Shown here piece by piece: positions 51,845-60,875 of a stretch of 64,000 nucleotides of DNA. The position numbers were made by a program, and so were the translations under genes. Source of the stretch: Bradyrhizobium sp. 1(2017) (GTDB lineage Bacteria; Pseudomonadota; Alphaproteobacteria; Rhizobiales; Xanthobacteraceae). How positions within the stretch are numbered: the first letter of the stretch is position 1; the number at the start of each line of letters is the position of its first letter. The notes beneath the pieces were generated by a model that was not told the DNA's origin, did not search any database, and saw nothing but the letters and a program-made list of their open reading frames with translations. The stretch covers positions 992,001 to 1,056,000 of the forward strand of contig NZ_CP050022.2 in the NCBI RefSeq assembly GCF_011602485.2. Direction: 5' to 3'.

Positions 51845-52240
51845 ATGACGGGTCAATCGCGGCGCAGGAGCATCCACATCGGCGGCTTCAAGCACGTCAA
51901 TCCGATTCCGAATGCTTGCCGCATCGGCAATCTCGTGATGTCGGGCGTCATCCTCGGCCGCGATCCCGCGACCAATGCGATGCCCGAGAGCCTCGACGCG
52001 CAATGCGCCAACATGTTCGCGCACATGAAGGCGACGGTGGAAGCCGCCGGCGGCACCACCGACGACATCATCAAGATGACGGTATGGCTGAAGGACCGCA
52101 CGCAGCGCGGCCCCGTCAATGTCGAGTGGCTGAAGATGTTTCCGGACGAGCATTCTCGGCCCGCGCGCCACGCGCTGCCGATGGACAACATGGACGGCGG
52201 CGCGCTGGTGAGTTGCGACTTCACCGCCGTGATCGACTGA
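51845..52240 (+). CDS. RidA family protein
   Basis: A 131-residue YjgF/YER057c/UK114-family protein with GGSxRGA-type sequence replaced at the start by RSIHIGGFKHVNPIPNACRIGNLVMSGVILGRDPATNAMPESLDAQCANMFAHMKATVEAAGGTTDDIIKMTVWLKDRTQR and ending with DEHSRPARHALPMDNMDGGALVSCDFTAVI. RidA proteins hydrolyse enamine/imine intermediates; 2-aminomuconate deaminases of aminoaromatic pathways belong to the same superfamily. The arginine conserved in active deaminases falls in RPARHALP. In this operon it could deaminate a ring-cleavage enamine. Confidence 0.87.
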   Translation: MTGQSRRRSIHIGGFKHVNPIPNACRIGNLVMSGVILGRDPATNAMPESLDAQCANMFAHMKATVEAAGGTTDDIIKMTVWLKDRTQRGPVNVEWLKMFPDEHSRPARHALPMDNMDGGALVSCDFTAVID

Positions 52241-52253
52241 AGGAGCTTCGCGC

Positions 52254-53129
52254 ATGCCGACCTATCTGCCGTTCGATCCCAATCCGCGCCGCCCGGTCAA
52301 GGCACCGCCGCCGAAGACCGTGGACAGCCAGTTTCACGTGCTGGGGCCGATCGACAAATATCCGGAGCGGCCCGGCGCGGCCTATCGGATGCCGACCGCG
52401 ACCTGGGAAGCGGCGCTGCGCATGCACAAGACGCTCGGCATCGAGCGCGGCATCATCGTGCAGACCACCACTTACGGCGCCGACCATGCCGTCGTGCTCG
52501 ACGGCCTCGCCGCGATGGGCCCGAACTATCGCGGCTGCGCCAACGCGCTGGTGTTTGCGGAGGCGAACGATTCCTATCTCGCCAGGCTGCATGACGCCGG
52601 CGTGCGCGGGGCCCGCTTCAGCTTCCGCCAGGAGCTCGGCGCGGTGCTGTCGGATGCCGATTTCGCCCGCGCCATCGCCCGCATCCGCGAGCTCGGCTGG
52701 TACGTCAAGATCCAGCCGGAGAAGGACGGCATCGTCTCCAGCGTCGCCAAATACGAGAACCTCGACGTGCCCGTGCTGATCGACCACATGGCGCGCCCCG
52801 ATCCGGAGGCCGGCAGGAACGATCCGAATCTGCGCAAGATGCTGGAGCTGCTCACGAAGGGCAATTTCTGGGTCATGCTGTCGCTCGGCGAGAAGACATC
52901 GAAGGCCGGCGCCCCCTACGACGACGTGATTCCGATCGCGCGGACCTATATCGAGGCTGCACCCGACCGCTGCGTCTGGGCCAGCGACTGGCCGCATCCG
53001 GTCTCGGTGAAGCAGCCGCCGAACGATGCCGATCTGCTCAAGCTGATGTACCGCTACGCGCCCGACCAGGCGGAGCTGGAGAAGATCCTCGTCCACAATC
53101 CGGCAAAGCTGTTCGGCTTTCCGGATTAG
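52254..53129 (+). CDS. LigI-like amidohydrolase
   Basis: A 291-residue TIM-barrel protein of the amidohydrolase_2 family, closest in pattern to 2-pyrone-4,6-dicarboxylate lactonase. Matching positions are VDSQFHVLGP near the N-terminus, VLIDHMARPD (His178) and WASDWPHP (Asp245). In the first motif the His-x-His pair is Gln26-x-His28, so one metal-type histidine is missing; LigI itself does not need metal. It probably hydrolyses a lactone or ester intermediate in the pathway served by this cluster. It starts 13 bases after the RidA gene and closes the operon. Confidence 0.87.
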   Translation: MPTYLPFDPNPRRPVKAPPPKTVDSQFHVLGPIDKYPERPGAAYRMPTATWEAALRMHKTLGIERGIIVQTTTYGADHAVVLDGLAAMGPNYRGCANALVFAEANDSYLARLHDAGVRGARFSFRQELGAVLSDADFARAIARIRELGWYVKIQPEKDGIVSSVAKYENLDVPVLIDHMARPDPEAGRNDPNLRKMLELLTKGNFWVMLSLGEKTSKAGAPYDDVIPIARTYIEAAPDRCVWASDWPHPVSVKQPPNDADLLKLMYRYAPDQAELEKILVHNPAKLFGFPD

Positions 53130-53140
53130 ACGGGGCCGCC

Positions 53141-53260
53141 GTCATTGCGAGGAGCGAAGCGACGAAGCAATCTAGACTGTTTCCGCGAAGGCAGCCTGGA
53201 TTGCTTCGCGGAGCCTGTCATCGGGCCGCGCTTCGCGCGGACCCGGTGGCTCGCAATGAC
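53141..53260. repeat. Palindromic intergenic repeat, family D
   Basis: GTCATTGCGAG and CTCGCAATGAC are perfect inverted ends of a 120-base unit; the inner part AGCGAAGCGACGAAGCAAT and TGGATTGCTTCGCGGAG pairs in turn. It separates the convergent amidohydrolase and LLM flavoprotein genes. The GTCATTGCGAGGAGCGAAGCG core is a common dispersed repeat in this bacterial group. Confidence 0.82.
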
Positions 53261-53274
53261 GAGCGCGATCCCGC

Positions 53275-54312
<1,038 letters not shown>

Positions 54313-54333
54313 CACATGTAGTGTCACGGCGCA

Positions 54334-54362
54334 GGATGGGTAGAGCACTTGAGAACCCATCC
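54334..54362. repeat. Short inverted repeat
   Basis: GGATGGGT and ACCCATCC are perfect 8-bp arms around 13 bases, located 22 bases upstream of the LLM gene start. It could be an operator for that gene or a fragment of a dispersed GATGGGT-type repeat. Confidence 0.45.
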
Positions 54363-54548
54363 TCTTCGCCGCCGAACGAGCGGAGGGTTTCACTCCGTTC
54401 GACCATCCCACGAAGCTATTCGGGCAGCCCGCATCCTCGTTCACAACACTGTTATTGCGGCCCTTGGCGCCCTTCGTCGCAACTGGGCGTTTTGCGCCTG
54501 TTGTTGTAGCCTGCAGGAGCAACCGAAGGGTTGCCAGGAGGAACCGAC

Positions 54549-55052
54549 ATGACCACGGTCGTATTCAACCGCCGAAGCCTGCTCGTCGCGGGCGGCTCCG
54601 TCCTCGCAACCGGGGTCTTGGCATCAGGCGTTTCCGGATTGCTGTTGCCGGCCCGCGCGGCGGGCCTCGCGCCGACCGAAACGATGTCGGGCGGGGCGAA
54701 TAATTACCGCAAGGGCGCGGCGGTCGTGGAGCGGATCGGCAAGGGCGGCTTCTGGATGAGCGGCACCGTCCGCCGCGCCGGCGACGGCACGCCGCTCGCG
54801 GGGCAGCGCATTCAGATCTGGGCGCACACGGTCGAAGGGCAGGAGCACGAGCCGCAAAGCCACGGCGCCACGCTCACCGACAAGGACGGCAAGTTCCGGC
54901 TGGAGATGCCGCAGATCATTCCCATCTTCGGCCAGCCGCATGGCCACCTCGCCTATGACAGCGGTGACTTCAAGACCGTGTTCCTGCGGCCGGTGATGCG
55001 CAGCGCAAAGGAAACCAGCCTCGAGGCGCACTTCGTGCTTCAGCCGGCCTGA
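54549..55052 (+). CDS. Tat-exported intradiol-dioxygenase-fold protein
   Basis: A 167-residue protein with GGAGGA upstream of the ATG and a small GCAACC/GGTTGC hairpin just before that site. It opens with a twin-arginine signal ([25 protein letters not shown]; Arg8-Arg9). The mature domain, [37 protein letters not shown] and [18 protein letters not shown] and PHGHLAYD, follows the protocatechuate 3,4-dioxygenase fold. The His-x-His iron-ligand pair is present (H131, H133), but the two tyrosine ligands expected in the GRY and PGPYP-like positions read GQEH and PQIIP. It is therefore not a normal catechol dioxygenase. The next gene encodes a heme-type membrane protein. Confidence 0.82.
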   Translation: MTTVVFNRRSLLVAGGSVLATGVLASGVSGLLLPARAAGLAPTETMSGGANNYRKGAAVVERIGKGGFWMSGTVRRAGDGTPLAGQRIQIWAHTVEGQEHEPQSHGATLTDKDGKFRLEMPQIIPIFGQPHGHLAYDSGDFKTVFLRPVMRSAKETSLEAHFVLQPA

Positions 55053-55064
55053 GCCGACTTGCCG

Positions 55065-55709
55065 ATGAAAGGATGGAGATCGGCAAGGGCGCCCCTGATC
55101 TGGGTCGCCCTTGCCTTGGCCATCGGCGTGCCGGTCGCGCTCGCCGCGACAAGCGAGCAGCTCGCATGGCGCGGTCCGGTCTACATCCTCGCCGGATTCA
55201 CGGGGATCATCGCCCTCGGCCTCGTGCTCGTTCAGCCCCTGCTGATCGGCGGCTATCTGCCGGGCCTGTCGGCCTATCGCGGCCGGCGTGCCCATCACTG
55301 GATCGGCGGCGCGCTGGTCGTCGCGGTGGTGATCCACGTCGCCGGCCTCTGGATCACCAGCCCGCCCGACATGATCGACGCGCTGACCTATGCGTCGCCG
55401 ACGCCGTTCTCCCCCTTCGGCGTGACCGCCATGTGGGCCATCTTCATCGTCGCGCTCCTGGCTCTGCTGCGCCGGCGGTTGGGACTGCGGCTGCGAACCT
55501 GGCGCGTCATCCATATCCCCCTCGCGATCGTCATCGTCGCAGGCAGCGTGGTCCATTGCCTGCTGATCGAGGGGACGATGGAGGCGATCTCGAAGGCGGC
55601 GCTGTGTGCGTTGATCCTGCTGGCGGCCGCAAAGGTGATGGCTGACCTTTGGCGGAGGCGGGCGCTGCGCGGCGAGAGTGTCGCACGGGAACAGGCCAAG
55701 GCGGATTAG
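55065..55709 (+). CDS. Ferric-reductase-like transmembrane protein
   Basis: A membrane protein of 214 residues from the ATG at 55065 (a TTG at 55059 is possible). Six hydrophobic helices are visible, and two of them carry His-x13-His pairs on the pattern of heme b ligands: the H of HWIGG with the H of VVIHVAG, and HIPLAIVIVAGSVVH. This fits the ferric-reductase/NOX/MsrQ transmembrane domain without the cytoplasmic FAD-NAD part. It starts 12 bases after the Tat-exported intradiol-fold protein, so the pair probably forms a two-component system that moves electrons across the membrane to the exported protein. Confidence 0.85.
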   Translation: MKGWRSARAPLIWVALALAIGVPVALAATSEQLAWRGPVYILAGFTGIIALGLVLVQPLLIGGYLPGLSAYRGRRAHHWIGGALVVAVVIHVAGLWITSPPDMIDALTYASPTPFSPFGVTAMWAIFIVALLALLRRRLGLRLRTWRVIHIPLAIVIVAGSVVHCLLIEGTMEAISKAALCALILLAAAKVMADLWRRRALRGESVAREQAKAD

Positions 55710-55795
55710 CTTCCACCCGACACTTTCCCCATCCCAACCTTTGTGCGCAGAATGACACGCGCCAAGGATCGTCATCGGGCCGGGAGGATCTCGGA

Positions 55796-56584
55796 ATGGC
55801 AGAGCAGACAATTCGCTTCGACGACGGTGCCGCCTACGAGCAGATGATGGGAATCTGGAGCCGGTCCGCCGGCGAGATATTCCTCGATTGGCTGGCGCCT
55901 CCCGCAGGCTTGCGATGGATCGACATCGGTTGCGGCAACGGGGCCTTCACCGAACTGTTGGTCGAGCGATGCGCCCCCGTCGAGGTCCAGGGCATCGATC
56001 CCTCGGCCGAGCAACTCGCCTTTGCGCGGACGCGACCTGCCGCGCGCCTGGCGAAGTTTCGCCAGGGTGATGCCATGGCGCTTCCTTTCGCCGACCGCAG
56101 CTTCGATGCGGCTGTGATGGCACTGGTTCTCGTGTTCCTTCCGGACCCCGTCAAGGGCATCAGTGAAATGGTTCGGGTCGTTGTCCCCGGTGGTTCCGTT
56201 GTGACGTATATGTGGGACATGCTGGGTGGCGGCTTTCCGCTCGATCCGATCTACGACGAGATCAAGGCCATGGGCATTCCGGCAAACCGGCCGCCGCGAA
56301 TGGACGCGTCTCGCATGGACGCGTTGCGCGAGCTGTGGCTCGGGGCAGGTCTTGCGGACGTGCAAACGCGGGAGATTACGGTGCAGCGGACGTTTTCTGG
56401 CTTCGACGATTTCTGGGCCACGAGCCTGAAGTCTCCCGCGCTTCGGCCGTCGGTTGCCGCGATGAAGCCCGCGGACGTCGAGGCGCTCATCGCGCAGGTC
56501 CGTGCGCGCATGCCGACCGATACCGATGGCCGCATCACCTGCAATGCGCGCGCACACGCGATCAAGGGACGCCGGCCCGGATAG
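55796..56584 (+). CDS. Class I SAM-dependent methyltransferase
   Basis: The start at 55796 has GGGAGG upstream and gives 262 residues. Motif I is WIDIGCGNGAFTELL, followed by the acidic loop EVQGIDPSAEQLAFAR, motif II DAMALPFADRSFDAAVMALVLVFLPDP and motif III MVRVVVPGGSVVTYMWDM, as in UbiE/COQ5-like enzymes. The C-terminal 100 residues include TFSGFDDFWATSLKSPALRPSVAAM. The substrate is unknown. It is not clearly in an operon with the flanking genes; 21 bases separate it from the next gene. Confidence 0.88.
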   Translation: MAEQTIRFDDGAAYEQMMGIWSRSAGEIFLDWLAPPAGLRWIDIGCGNGAFTELLVERCAPVEVQGIDPSAEQLAFARTRPAARLAKFRQGDAMALPFADRSFDAAVMALVLVFLPDPVKGISEMVRVVVPGGSVVTYMWDMLGGGFPLDPIYDEIKAMGIPANRPPRMDASRMDALRELWLGAGLADVQTREITVQRTFSGFDDFWATSLKSPALRPSVAAMKPADVEALIAQVRARMPTDTDGRITCNARAHAIKGRRPG

Positions 56585-56605
56585 CTCGAGTTTGAGGAAG
56601 GGGCG

Positions 56606-57130
56606 ATGCCTGCTCTGCTTGCCGCAGATAGCGGCGGGGCGTATCTTAGCGCGATGGTTGTCGCTGTCCCCGACCTGAAAGCGTTCCTGCTCGCGACGCC
56701 GTTCTTCGGTGGTCTTCCGGACGCAGGCCTCGACCTCCTGATGTCGATGCTGGTCGAACGCCACTTCGATGCCGGTGCGATCGTGGTGGCGGAAGGCGAG
56801 CCGGGACGCTCGATGTTCATCGTCAAATCCGGCCTGCTGGCGGTGAGCAAGCGGGCGAATGCGGGGCGTGTCGTACAGATTTCCCGTTTGAAGCCCGGCG
56901 ATTTCTTTGGTGAGATGACGCTGATCGAAATGCAAAACCGCTCCGCCACGGTGGTCGCTGAGAGTGCGACGGTGCTGTACGAGCTGACGGCCCAAAATCT
57001 CTATGCCTGCTACAAGGCCGATATCCACGCCTACGTGATCGTCCTGCAGAACATCAATCGCGAGCTATGCCGGCGCCTGCGCCGCGCCGACGACCGCCTC
57101 ACCCGACAGCAGCTGGGTGGCGACAATTGA
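56606..57130 (+). CDS. Cyclic nucleotide-binding domain protein without DNA-binding domain
   Basis: A 174-residue protein with GAGGAAGGGG before the ATG; a second Met at 56654 is possible. Residues about 25-140 form a cNMP-binding domain: LKAFLLATPFFGGLPDAGLDLLMSMLVERHFDAGAIVVAEGEPGRSMFIVKSGLLAVS and the phosphate-cassette region PGDFFGEMTLIEMQNRSATVVAESATVLYELT. The consensus Arg of the cassette is present in QNRSATV. The C-terminus is a charged helix (REL CRRLRRADDRLTRQQ) and lacks the Crp/Fnr helix-turn-helix. It may act by protein contact. Convergent with the PilZ gene. Confidence 0.85.
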   Translation: MPALLAADSGGAYLSAMVVAVPDLKAFLLATPFFGGLPDAGLDLLMSMLVERHFDAGAIVVAEGEPGRSMFIVKSGLLAVSKRANAGRVVQISRLKPGDFFGEMTLIEMQNRSATVVAESATVLYELTAQNLYACYKADIHAYVIVLQNINRELCRRLRRADDRLTRQQLGGDN

Positions 57131-57259
57131 TCGTGCCGGATAGGTAGAGCGTAGCGAAACGCCGCCAGCCGCCTCGACAAGGGCCAGGCGAGGACATTCC
57201 AGGGAGGCTGTTCGATCGCCTCGTCGCCGCGCACAAGAAAGCACGTCGGCACTTTCGAG

Positions 57260-57598
57260 CTAGCAGCGCCCACGGCGACCCGCGATCGGGCGGCCAAGTC
57301 GCACCACGTTCGTCGTGCCGCTGGAATCATTCGCAGGTCTCGGCGAGCGGCGACGCATAAAGAAGGATACGCCGCAAAGTGTCTGCTTCCTCCACACGAC
57401 GCGACAGAAGAACATCCCGGAATGGCCGTCGAATGACAGCTTAAATTCGTGGGCAAATATGTAGTACGGCGTGGAGACGCAGGCCCCGAGGGCGCTGATG
57501 TCGCGTACCACGCACGGATACGTTCCGCTCATTTCGCCAAATGACAGCCGGGCCGCCCGGTTGATCGGTATCCGCTTCATGACACGACGTTCGATCAT
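57260..57598 (-). CDS. PilZ domain protein
   Basis: The start at 57598, with GGAGACA upstream, gives 112 residues: MIERRVMKRIPINRAARLSFGEMSGTYPCVVRDISALGACV and so on. It is a single PilZ domain: the R-x3-R motif at the N-terminus (ERRVMKR) and the later D-x-S-x2-G motif (DISALGA) are the cyclic-di-GMP contacts. Small stand-alone PilZ proteins of this type are numerous in Bradyrhizobium. The tail after residue 90 (RPANDSSGTTNVVRLGRPIAGRRGRC) is disordered and basic. The frame is open to 57733, but that part overlaps AT-rich non-coding sequence. Confidence 0.82.
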   Translation of the reverse strand: MIERRVMKRIPINRAARLSFGEMSGTYPCVVRDISALGACVSTPYYIFAHEFKLSFDGHSGMFFCRVVWRKQTLCGVSFFMRRRSPRPANDSSGTTNVVRLGRPIAGRRGRC

Positions 57599-57956
57599 GG
57601 CGAGTGTCTCCGAACCAAGAGGTCCGATCGAACGATCTCGATGGCACTCTTCGAGAGATCGGTTTTCCGCGCCCGCCGATGCGCGGAAAATAGCAATGGT
57701 CGGCACGTTGATCTGCGCGGCGCGCGCTAACAAGCAGGATTATTGTCTCATTAAAATTGGATCGAGATAAATGGTTAATTGGAACGCCAGACACGAAATT
57801 TTGAAGGCTGGCGAAGCTGTTCAGGGATGCATTTTTTACGCGCTTTGTGCGGTGTTTCACAGCTTTTTCATGCGCCTGCCCTACGATTAAATTCGCAGCT
57901 TGGGTTGTTTTATTTTCCCGATAACAATTATTTGGCAGTCACAGTAGGGGGCGCTG
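57599..57956. other. AT-richer intergenic region
   Basis: About 360 bases without a convincing gene. From 57730 to 57930 the sequence is notably AT-rich for this genome (for example around TTTTATTTTCCCGATAACAA), and may contain promoters for the PilZ gene and the small gene starting at 57957. No symmetrical operator stands out. Confidence 0.4.
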
Positions 57957-58142
57957 ATGTGTAATCGTGGTCTGGTGCGCGACCGCATCGTGGTTCTGCG
58001 CGAACGCATCGGGTTGCTGAGCTCTCAATTGGCCGAGCTTCAAAGCCTTCGCGGCCGGGTGGAACAGGCCGAGAAACGAAGGGCCGAAAGGCGTCCAAAG
58101 CTTGCGGATATCTCTGCGATGCGCCGCCGATTGCAGCGATAG
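57957..58142 (+). CDS. Possible small coiled-coil protein
   Basis: A 61-codon frame with AGGGGGCG about five bases before the ATG. The product (MCNRGLVRDRIVVLRERIGL, then LSSQLAELQSLRGRVEQAEKRRAERRPKLADISAMRRRLQR) is one long charged helix with leucines at heptad spacing. No family is recognised. Support is the ribosome site and the regular helix pattern only. Confidence 0.4.
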   Translation: MCNRGLVRDRIVVLRERIGLLSSQLAELQSLRGRVEQAEKRRAERRPKLADISAMRRRLQR

Positions 58143-58326
58143 CGACAGTTGCGGAGTGTTCATGACCGCAAACCGTGACGCGCCAGAGGGGCATGCAGGC
58201 TCGAGCCTTCGTTGAACATCGCTTCGGGCACAAAACAGCTCCCGGGTTGCTTTGGTCGTGAGCGGATGTCGGTCGACCCGTCGGGCAAAACACACTCTCC
58301 CGCGCAAGACGAGCGGAGGAACGGCA

Positions 58327-58459
58327 CCAACATCCGGTGAAGCCTCTTGGCGGAGCCGGAAGCTGCGTACGGCGAAAACGCGTGGTCCTTCGTCGTTGCT
58401 ACGGTCAAGCCTTGCGGAGATGCTTTGAGGCTCGACCGGGCCGAAAGGCATCGCCAATT
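58327..58459. repeat. Dispersed direct repeat, family E copy 1
   Basis: This 133-base segment is nearly identical to 62788-62922 in the same orientation, starting CCAACATCCGG and ending GCATCGCCAATT, with scattered substitutions and small indels. A second shared block, GTCGACCCGTCGGGCAAAACAC, lies at 58272-58293 and 62539-62560. The rest of 58143-58562 holds no gene. The pair brackets the low-GC gene block 58563-62383. Confidence 0.9.
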
Positions 58460-58562
58460 GCTAATATGCCGAGGTGATCCAGGTGGCAAAAATTGCGATC
58501 AAATGATTGATTGCTTCCGCTTTGGGGCCACAACCGGACTGATGAGTTGCGGAGAATGGAAG

Positions 58563-59534
58563 CTACTCAATCACCTCGTCGGCGCTGGCGAGCAATGCTG
58601 GCGGCACGGTGAGACCTAGCGCTTTGGCTGTTTTCATATTGATCACTAGTTCGTATTTGGTCGGCTGCTCGACGGGCAGGCCGGAAGGCGCCGTACCTTT
58701 GAGGATTTTATCGACGTAGCCACCCGCACGAAGCCACATATCAGGAAAATCAGGACCGTACGAAATCAGTCCGCCATCAACAGCATAGTTGCGGCCGAGA
58801 TATATTGCGGGAATCCGATGCTTGGCCGCCAGCGTGGTTATGCGGGTCGAGTTGCGAAGGGTGGTAAAATCGGCAAAAACAACGATTGCTTCGGCATGCT
58901 GAGCTGCGGCCGAGACAAACGCTGCATCGTACTCCTCAGCTACCGTCGCTTCTACTACGGGGAACGTGACCCCCAGTTGCCGAGACGTTTGTGGCAGTTC
59001 CTCGGCTATCACCCTCCTATGGATCAGGTTGCCAGGATTGCTCAGGATCATGATTCTCGTGGCGTTGGGAACCAGCTCTCGAACGAACTGGACTTGCTTA
59101 CTGATGAACTGTCCGGGGACAAAGGTCGCAAGCCCCGTTATGTTGCCGCCGGGCCGCGATAGGCTTTGGACAAAGCCGATCCCGACAGGGTCCGCCGTCC
59201 CCACGAATACAATTGGTATACTGGACGTGGCCGACTTCAAGGCTGCGGCTGATGCAGGGTTGCCAGCCATAATCAATTCCGGGTTGAGCGCGATCAGTTC
59301 AGCGGCCAGAGCAGGCAAACGATCCGCTGATCGAGCAAAGCGATATTCGATGGTCAAGTTGCTTCCATCGACCCAGCCATGATTTCGTAGGCCGCCAAGC
59401 CAAGCGCTCTGCCAACTCGGCATGAGCTCATTGACAGCAAGAAAGCCAATGCGCCGACGTGCCTGTTGCGCCAGCGAACGTCGCGAGGAAACAATCAGCG
59501 CGGCAGCAGCCGCAACGAATTCTCTTCGCCTCAT
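58563..59534 (-). CDS. ABC transporter substrate-binding protein (PF04392 family)
   Basis: A 323-residue protein with an N-terminal signal (MRRREFVAAAAALIVSSRRSLAQQ, a twin-arginine-like start). The mature protein matches the PF04392/YtjA-type periplasmic binding family: RRIGFLAVNE, AWLGGLRNHGWVDGSNLTIEYRFARSADRLPALAAELIALNPELIMA, IPIVFVGTADPVGIGFVQSLSRPGGNITGLA and RADQVIE-like ending. Such proteins are present in many copies in Bradyrhizobium without adjacent permeases, as here. Base composition is clearly lower in GC than that of the phn region (31 of 60 bases are G or C at 58861-58920). Confidence 0.9.
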   Translation of the reverse strand: MRRREFVAAAAALIVSSRRSLAQQARRRIGFLAVNELMPSWQSAWLGGLRNHGWVDGSNLTIEYRFARSADRLPALAAELIALNPELIMAGNPASAAALKSATSSIPIVFVGTADPVGIGFVQSLSRPGGNITGLATFVPGQFISKQVQFVRELVPNATRIMILSNPGNLIHRRVIAEELPQTSRQLGVTFPVVEATVAEEYDAAFVSAAAQHAEAIVVFADFTTLRNSTRITTLAAKHRIPAIYLGRNYAVDGGLISYGPDFPDMWLRAGGYVDKILKGTAPSGLPVEQPTKYELVINMKTAKALGLTVPPALLASADEVIE

Positions 59535-59680
59535 CTGCTCCTCCCCTGAATGACTGGATCAAGCGTAGTTGCGCTTCGCCGCCAGTCCATGCGGTTGAAT
59601 GTCCGTTTTGGGGGCACAAGCAGAAATCATCCACCGGTCAATAAACCAATGGCGTCGAGCGCAGGAGCTTCTACAGCCAT

Positions 59681-60727
59681 TTAATCAGTTGTTGCCGTGC
59701 CTGCACCAGAACGTAGTTCGGTAGGAGCGATTCCATACCACCGCTTGAACGCGTGCGTAAACGTGCTCACTTCTCGATAACCCAGCAGCCAAGCAATTTG
59801 GGATATTGAGAGATCGCCATGTGTCAAATAAGACTTCGCAAGATCGGCCTTGCTTTGATCCAGTATCCCGGAATAGGTGAGTCCTTCCGCTGCCAATAAG
59901 CGCGCAAGGGTGCGATGGCTTACGCCAAGCTCCTTTGCGACGATTGTGGCCTTTGCCTTTCCGTGCGGAAGCAGGTGACCAATCGCATGCTCTACTCTTG
60001 AGCGAAGGCTGGCTCGTTCCGGTGTCCGCTCCGTTAAGGCTTCATCTGCGTACCGCACCAGCATCTCGTGCAAGTAGGGGTCGGCGCCGACAATCGGAAG
60101 CGCGTTCACCTGCGCTGGAAGAACAATTTCGTCAACATCCGCTCCGTATGTCACATCACATCCCAGAAACGTGCGACACTCCGGTGGCGTTGCCTCGCGC
60201 GAATGCCTGAAGCTAAACCGTTTCGGCGCAAGTCGCGTCCCGGTGATTTGTCGGCACAAACGCACTATCGAAAATAGCCAAAACTCAAACTGATGCCGGT
60301 CAGATAGGCGTTCCACGCCGACGCAGTCGATTGTAATGACTGCGCGGTTGGCCTCAAAATTTATCTTAATGCTGTCATTGACGATACTCGTGTAGCGCTC
60401 GCTGTTGCTCATGGCATCCACGAAGCTGCCCGACGACGACAGAATATAGTAGAGCAGCCCGATTTCACGCATCTCAAAAGCCTGAGATAGTCGGAATCCA
60501 AGAAGATCATCTTGCAGCGCATCGGCTGCAACCTTCAAAAACTTCACCTGGGCCGCAACTTCAAGCCGACGGCTGGGGTCTTCAACTTCGTCGACCGTCA
60601 GACCTGCCCTTTCCAACAAGGGCGGCAGCGGCACTCCGATGGCGTGCAGCTTTGCACATGCCATTCGTGCGGCAGCACCGGCCGCACTTGGGACTGCATA
60701 TAGCGGTGACTTCGCGGGAATACCCAT
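59681..60727 (-). CDS. AraC family transcriptional regulator
   Basis: From the ATG at 60727 the protein has 348 residues (TTG 60769 would add 14). The N-terminal two thirds match the arabinose-binding-like domain PF12625 of the OruR/ArgR group (PSRRLEVAAQVKFLKVAADALQDDLLGFRLSQAFEMREIGLLYYILSSSGSFVDAM). The C-terminal AraC double helix-turn-helix (about residues 245-340) reads KATIVAKELGVSHRTLARLLAAEGLTYSGILDQSKADLAKSYLTHGDLSISQIAWLLGYREVSTFTHAFKRWYGIAPTELR. The regulated target is unknown; the PF04392 binding-protein gene is next downstream. Lower GC than the left part of the window. Confidence 0.9.
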   Translation of the reverse strand: MGIPAKSPLYAVPSAAGAAARMACAKLHAIGVPLPPLLERAGLTVDEVEDPSRRLEVAAQVKFLKVAADALQDDLLGFRLSQAFEMREIGLLYYILSSSGSFVDAMSNSERYTSIVNDSIKINFEANRAVITIDCVGVERLSDRHQFEFWLFSIVRLCRQITGTRLAPKRFSFRHSREATPPECRTFLGCDVTYGADVDEIVLPAQVNALPIVGADPYLHEMLVRYADEALTERTPERASLRSRVEHAIGHLLPHGKAKATIVAKELGVSHRTLARLLAAEGLTYSGILDQSKADLAKSYLTHGDLSISQIAWLLGYREVSTFTHAFKRWYGIAPTELRSGAGTATTD

Positions 60728-60875
60728 GCCAGTTACCGTCCTGTCGCAGCTTTGCGACGTAGGCACCAAACATCAAACAATTGGCTCAAGATGACAACAT
60801 GCGACACGGCTTATTCCAAAAATTGCCATCGACGCATCCAATTTGATCAGCTTAAGAAATTTGAAGAGGAAGTAA

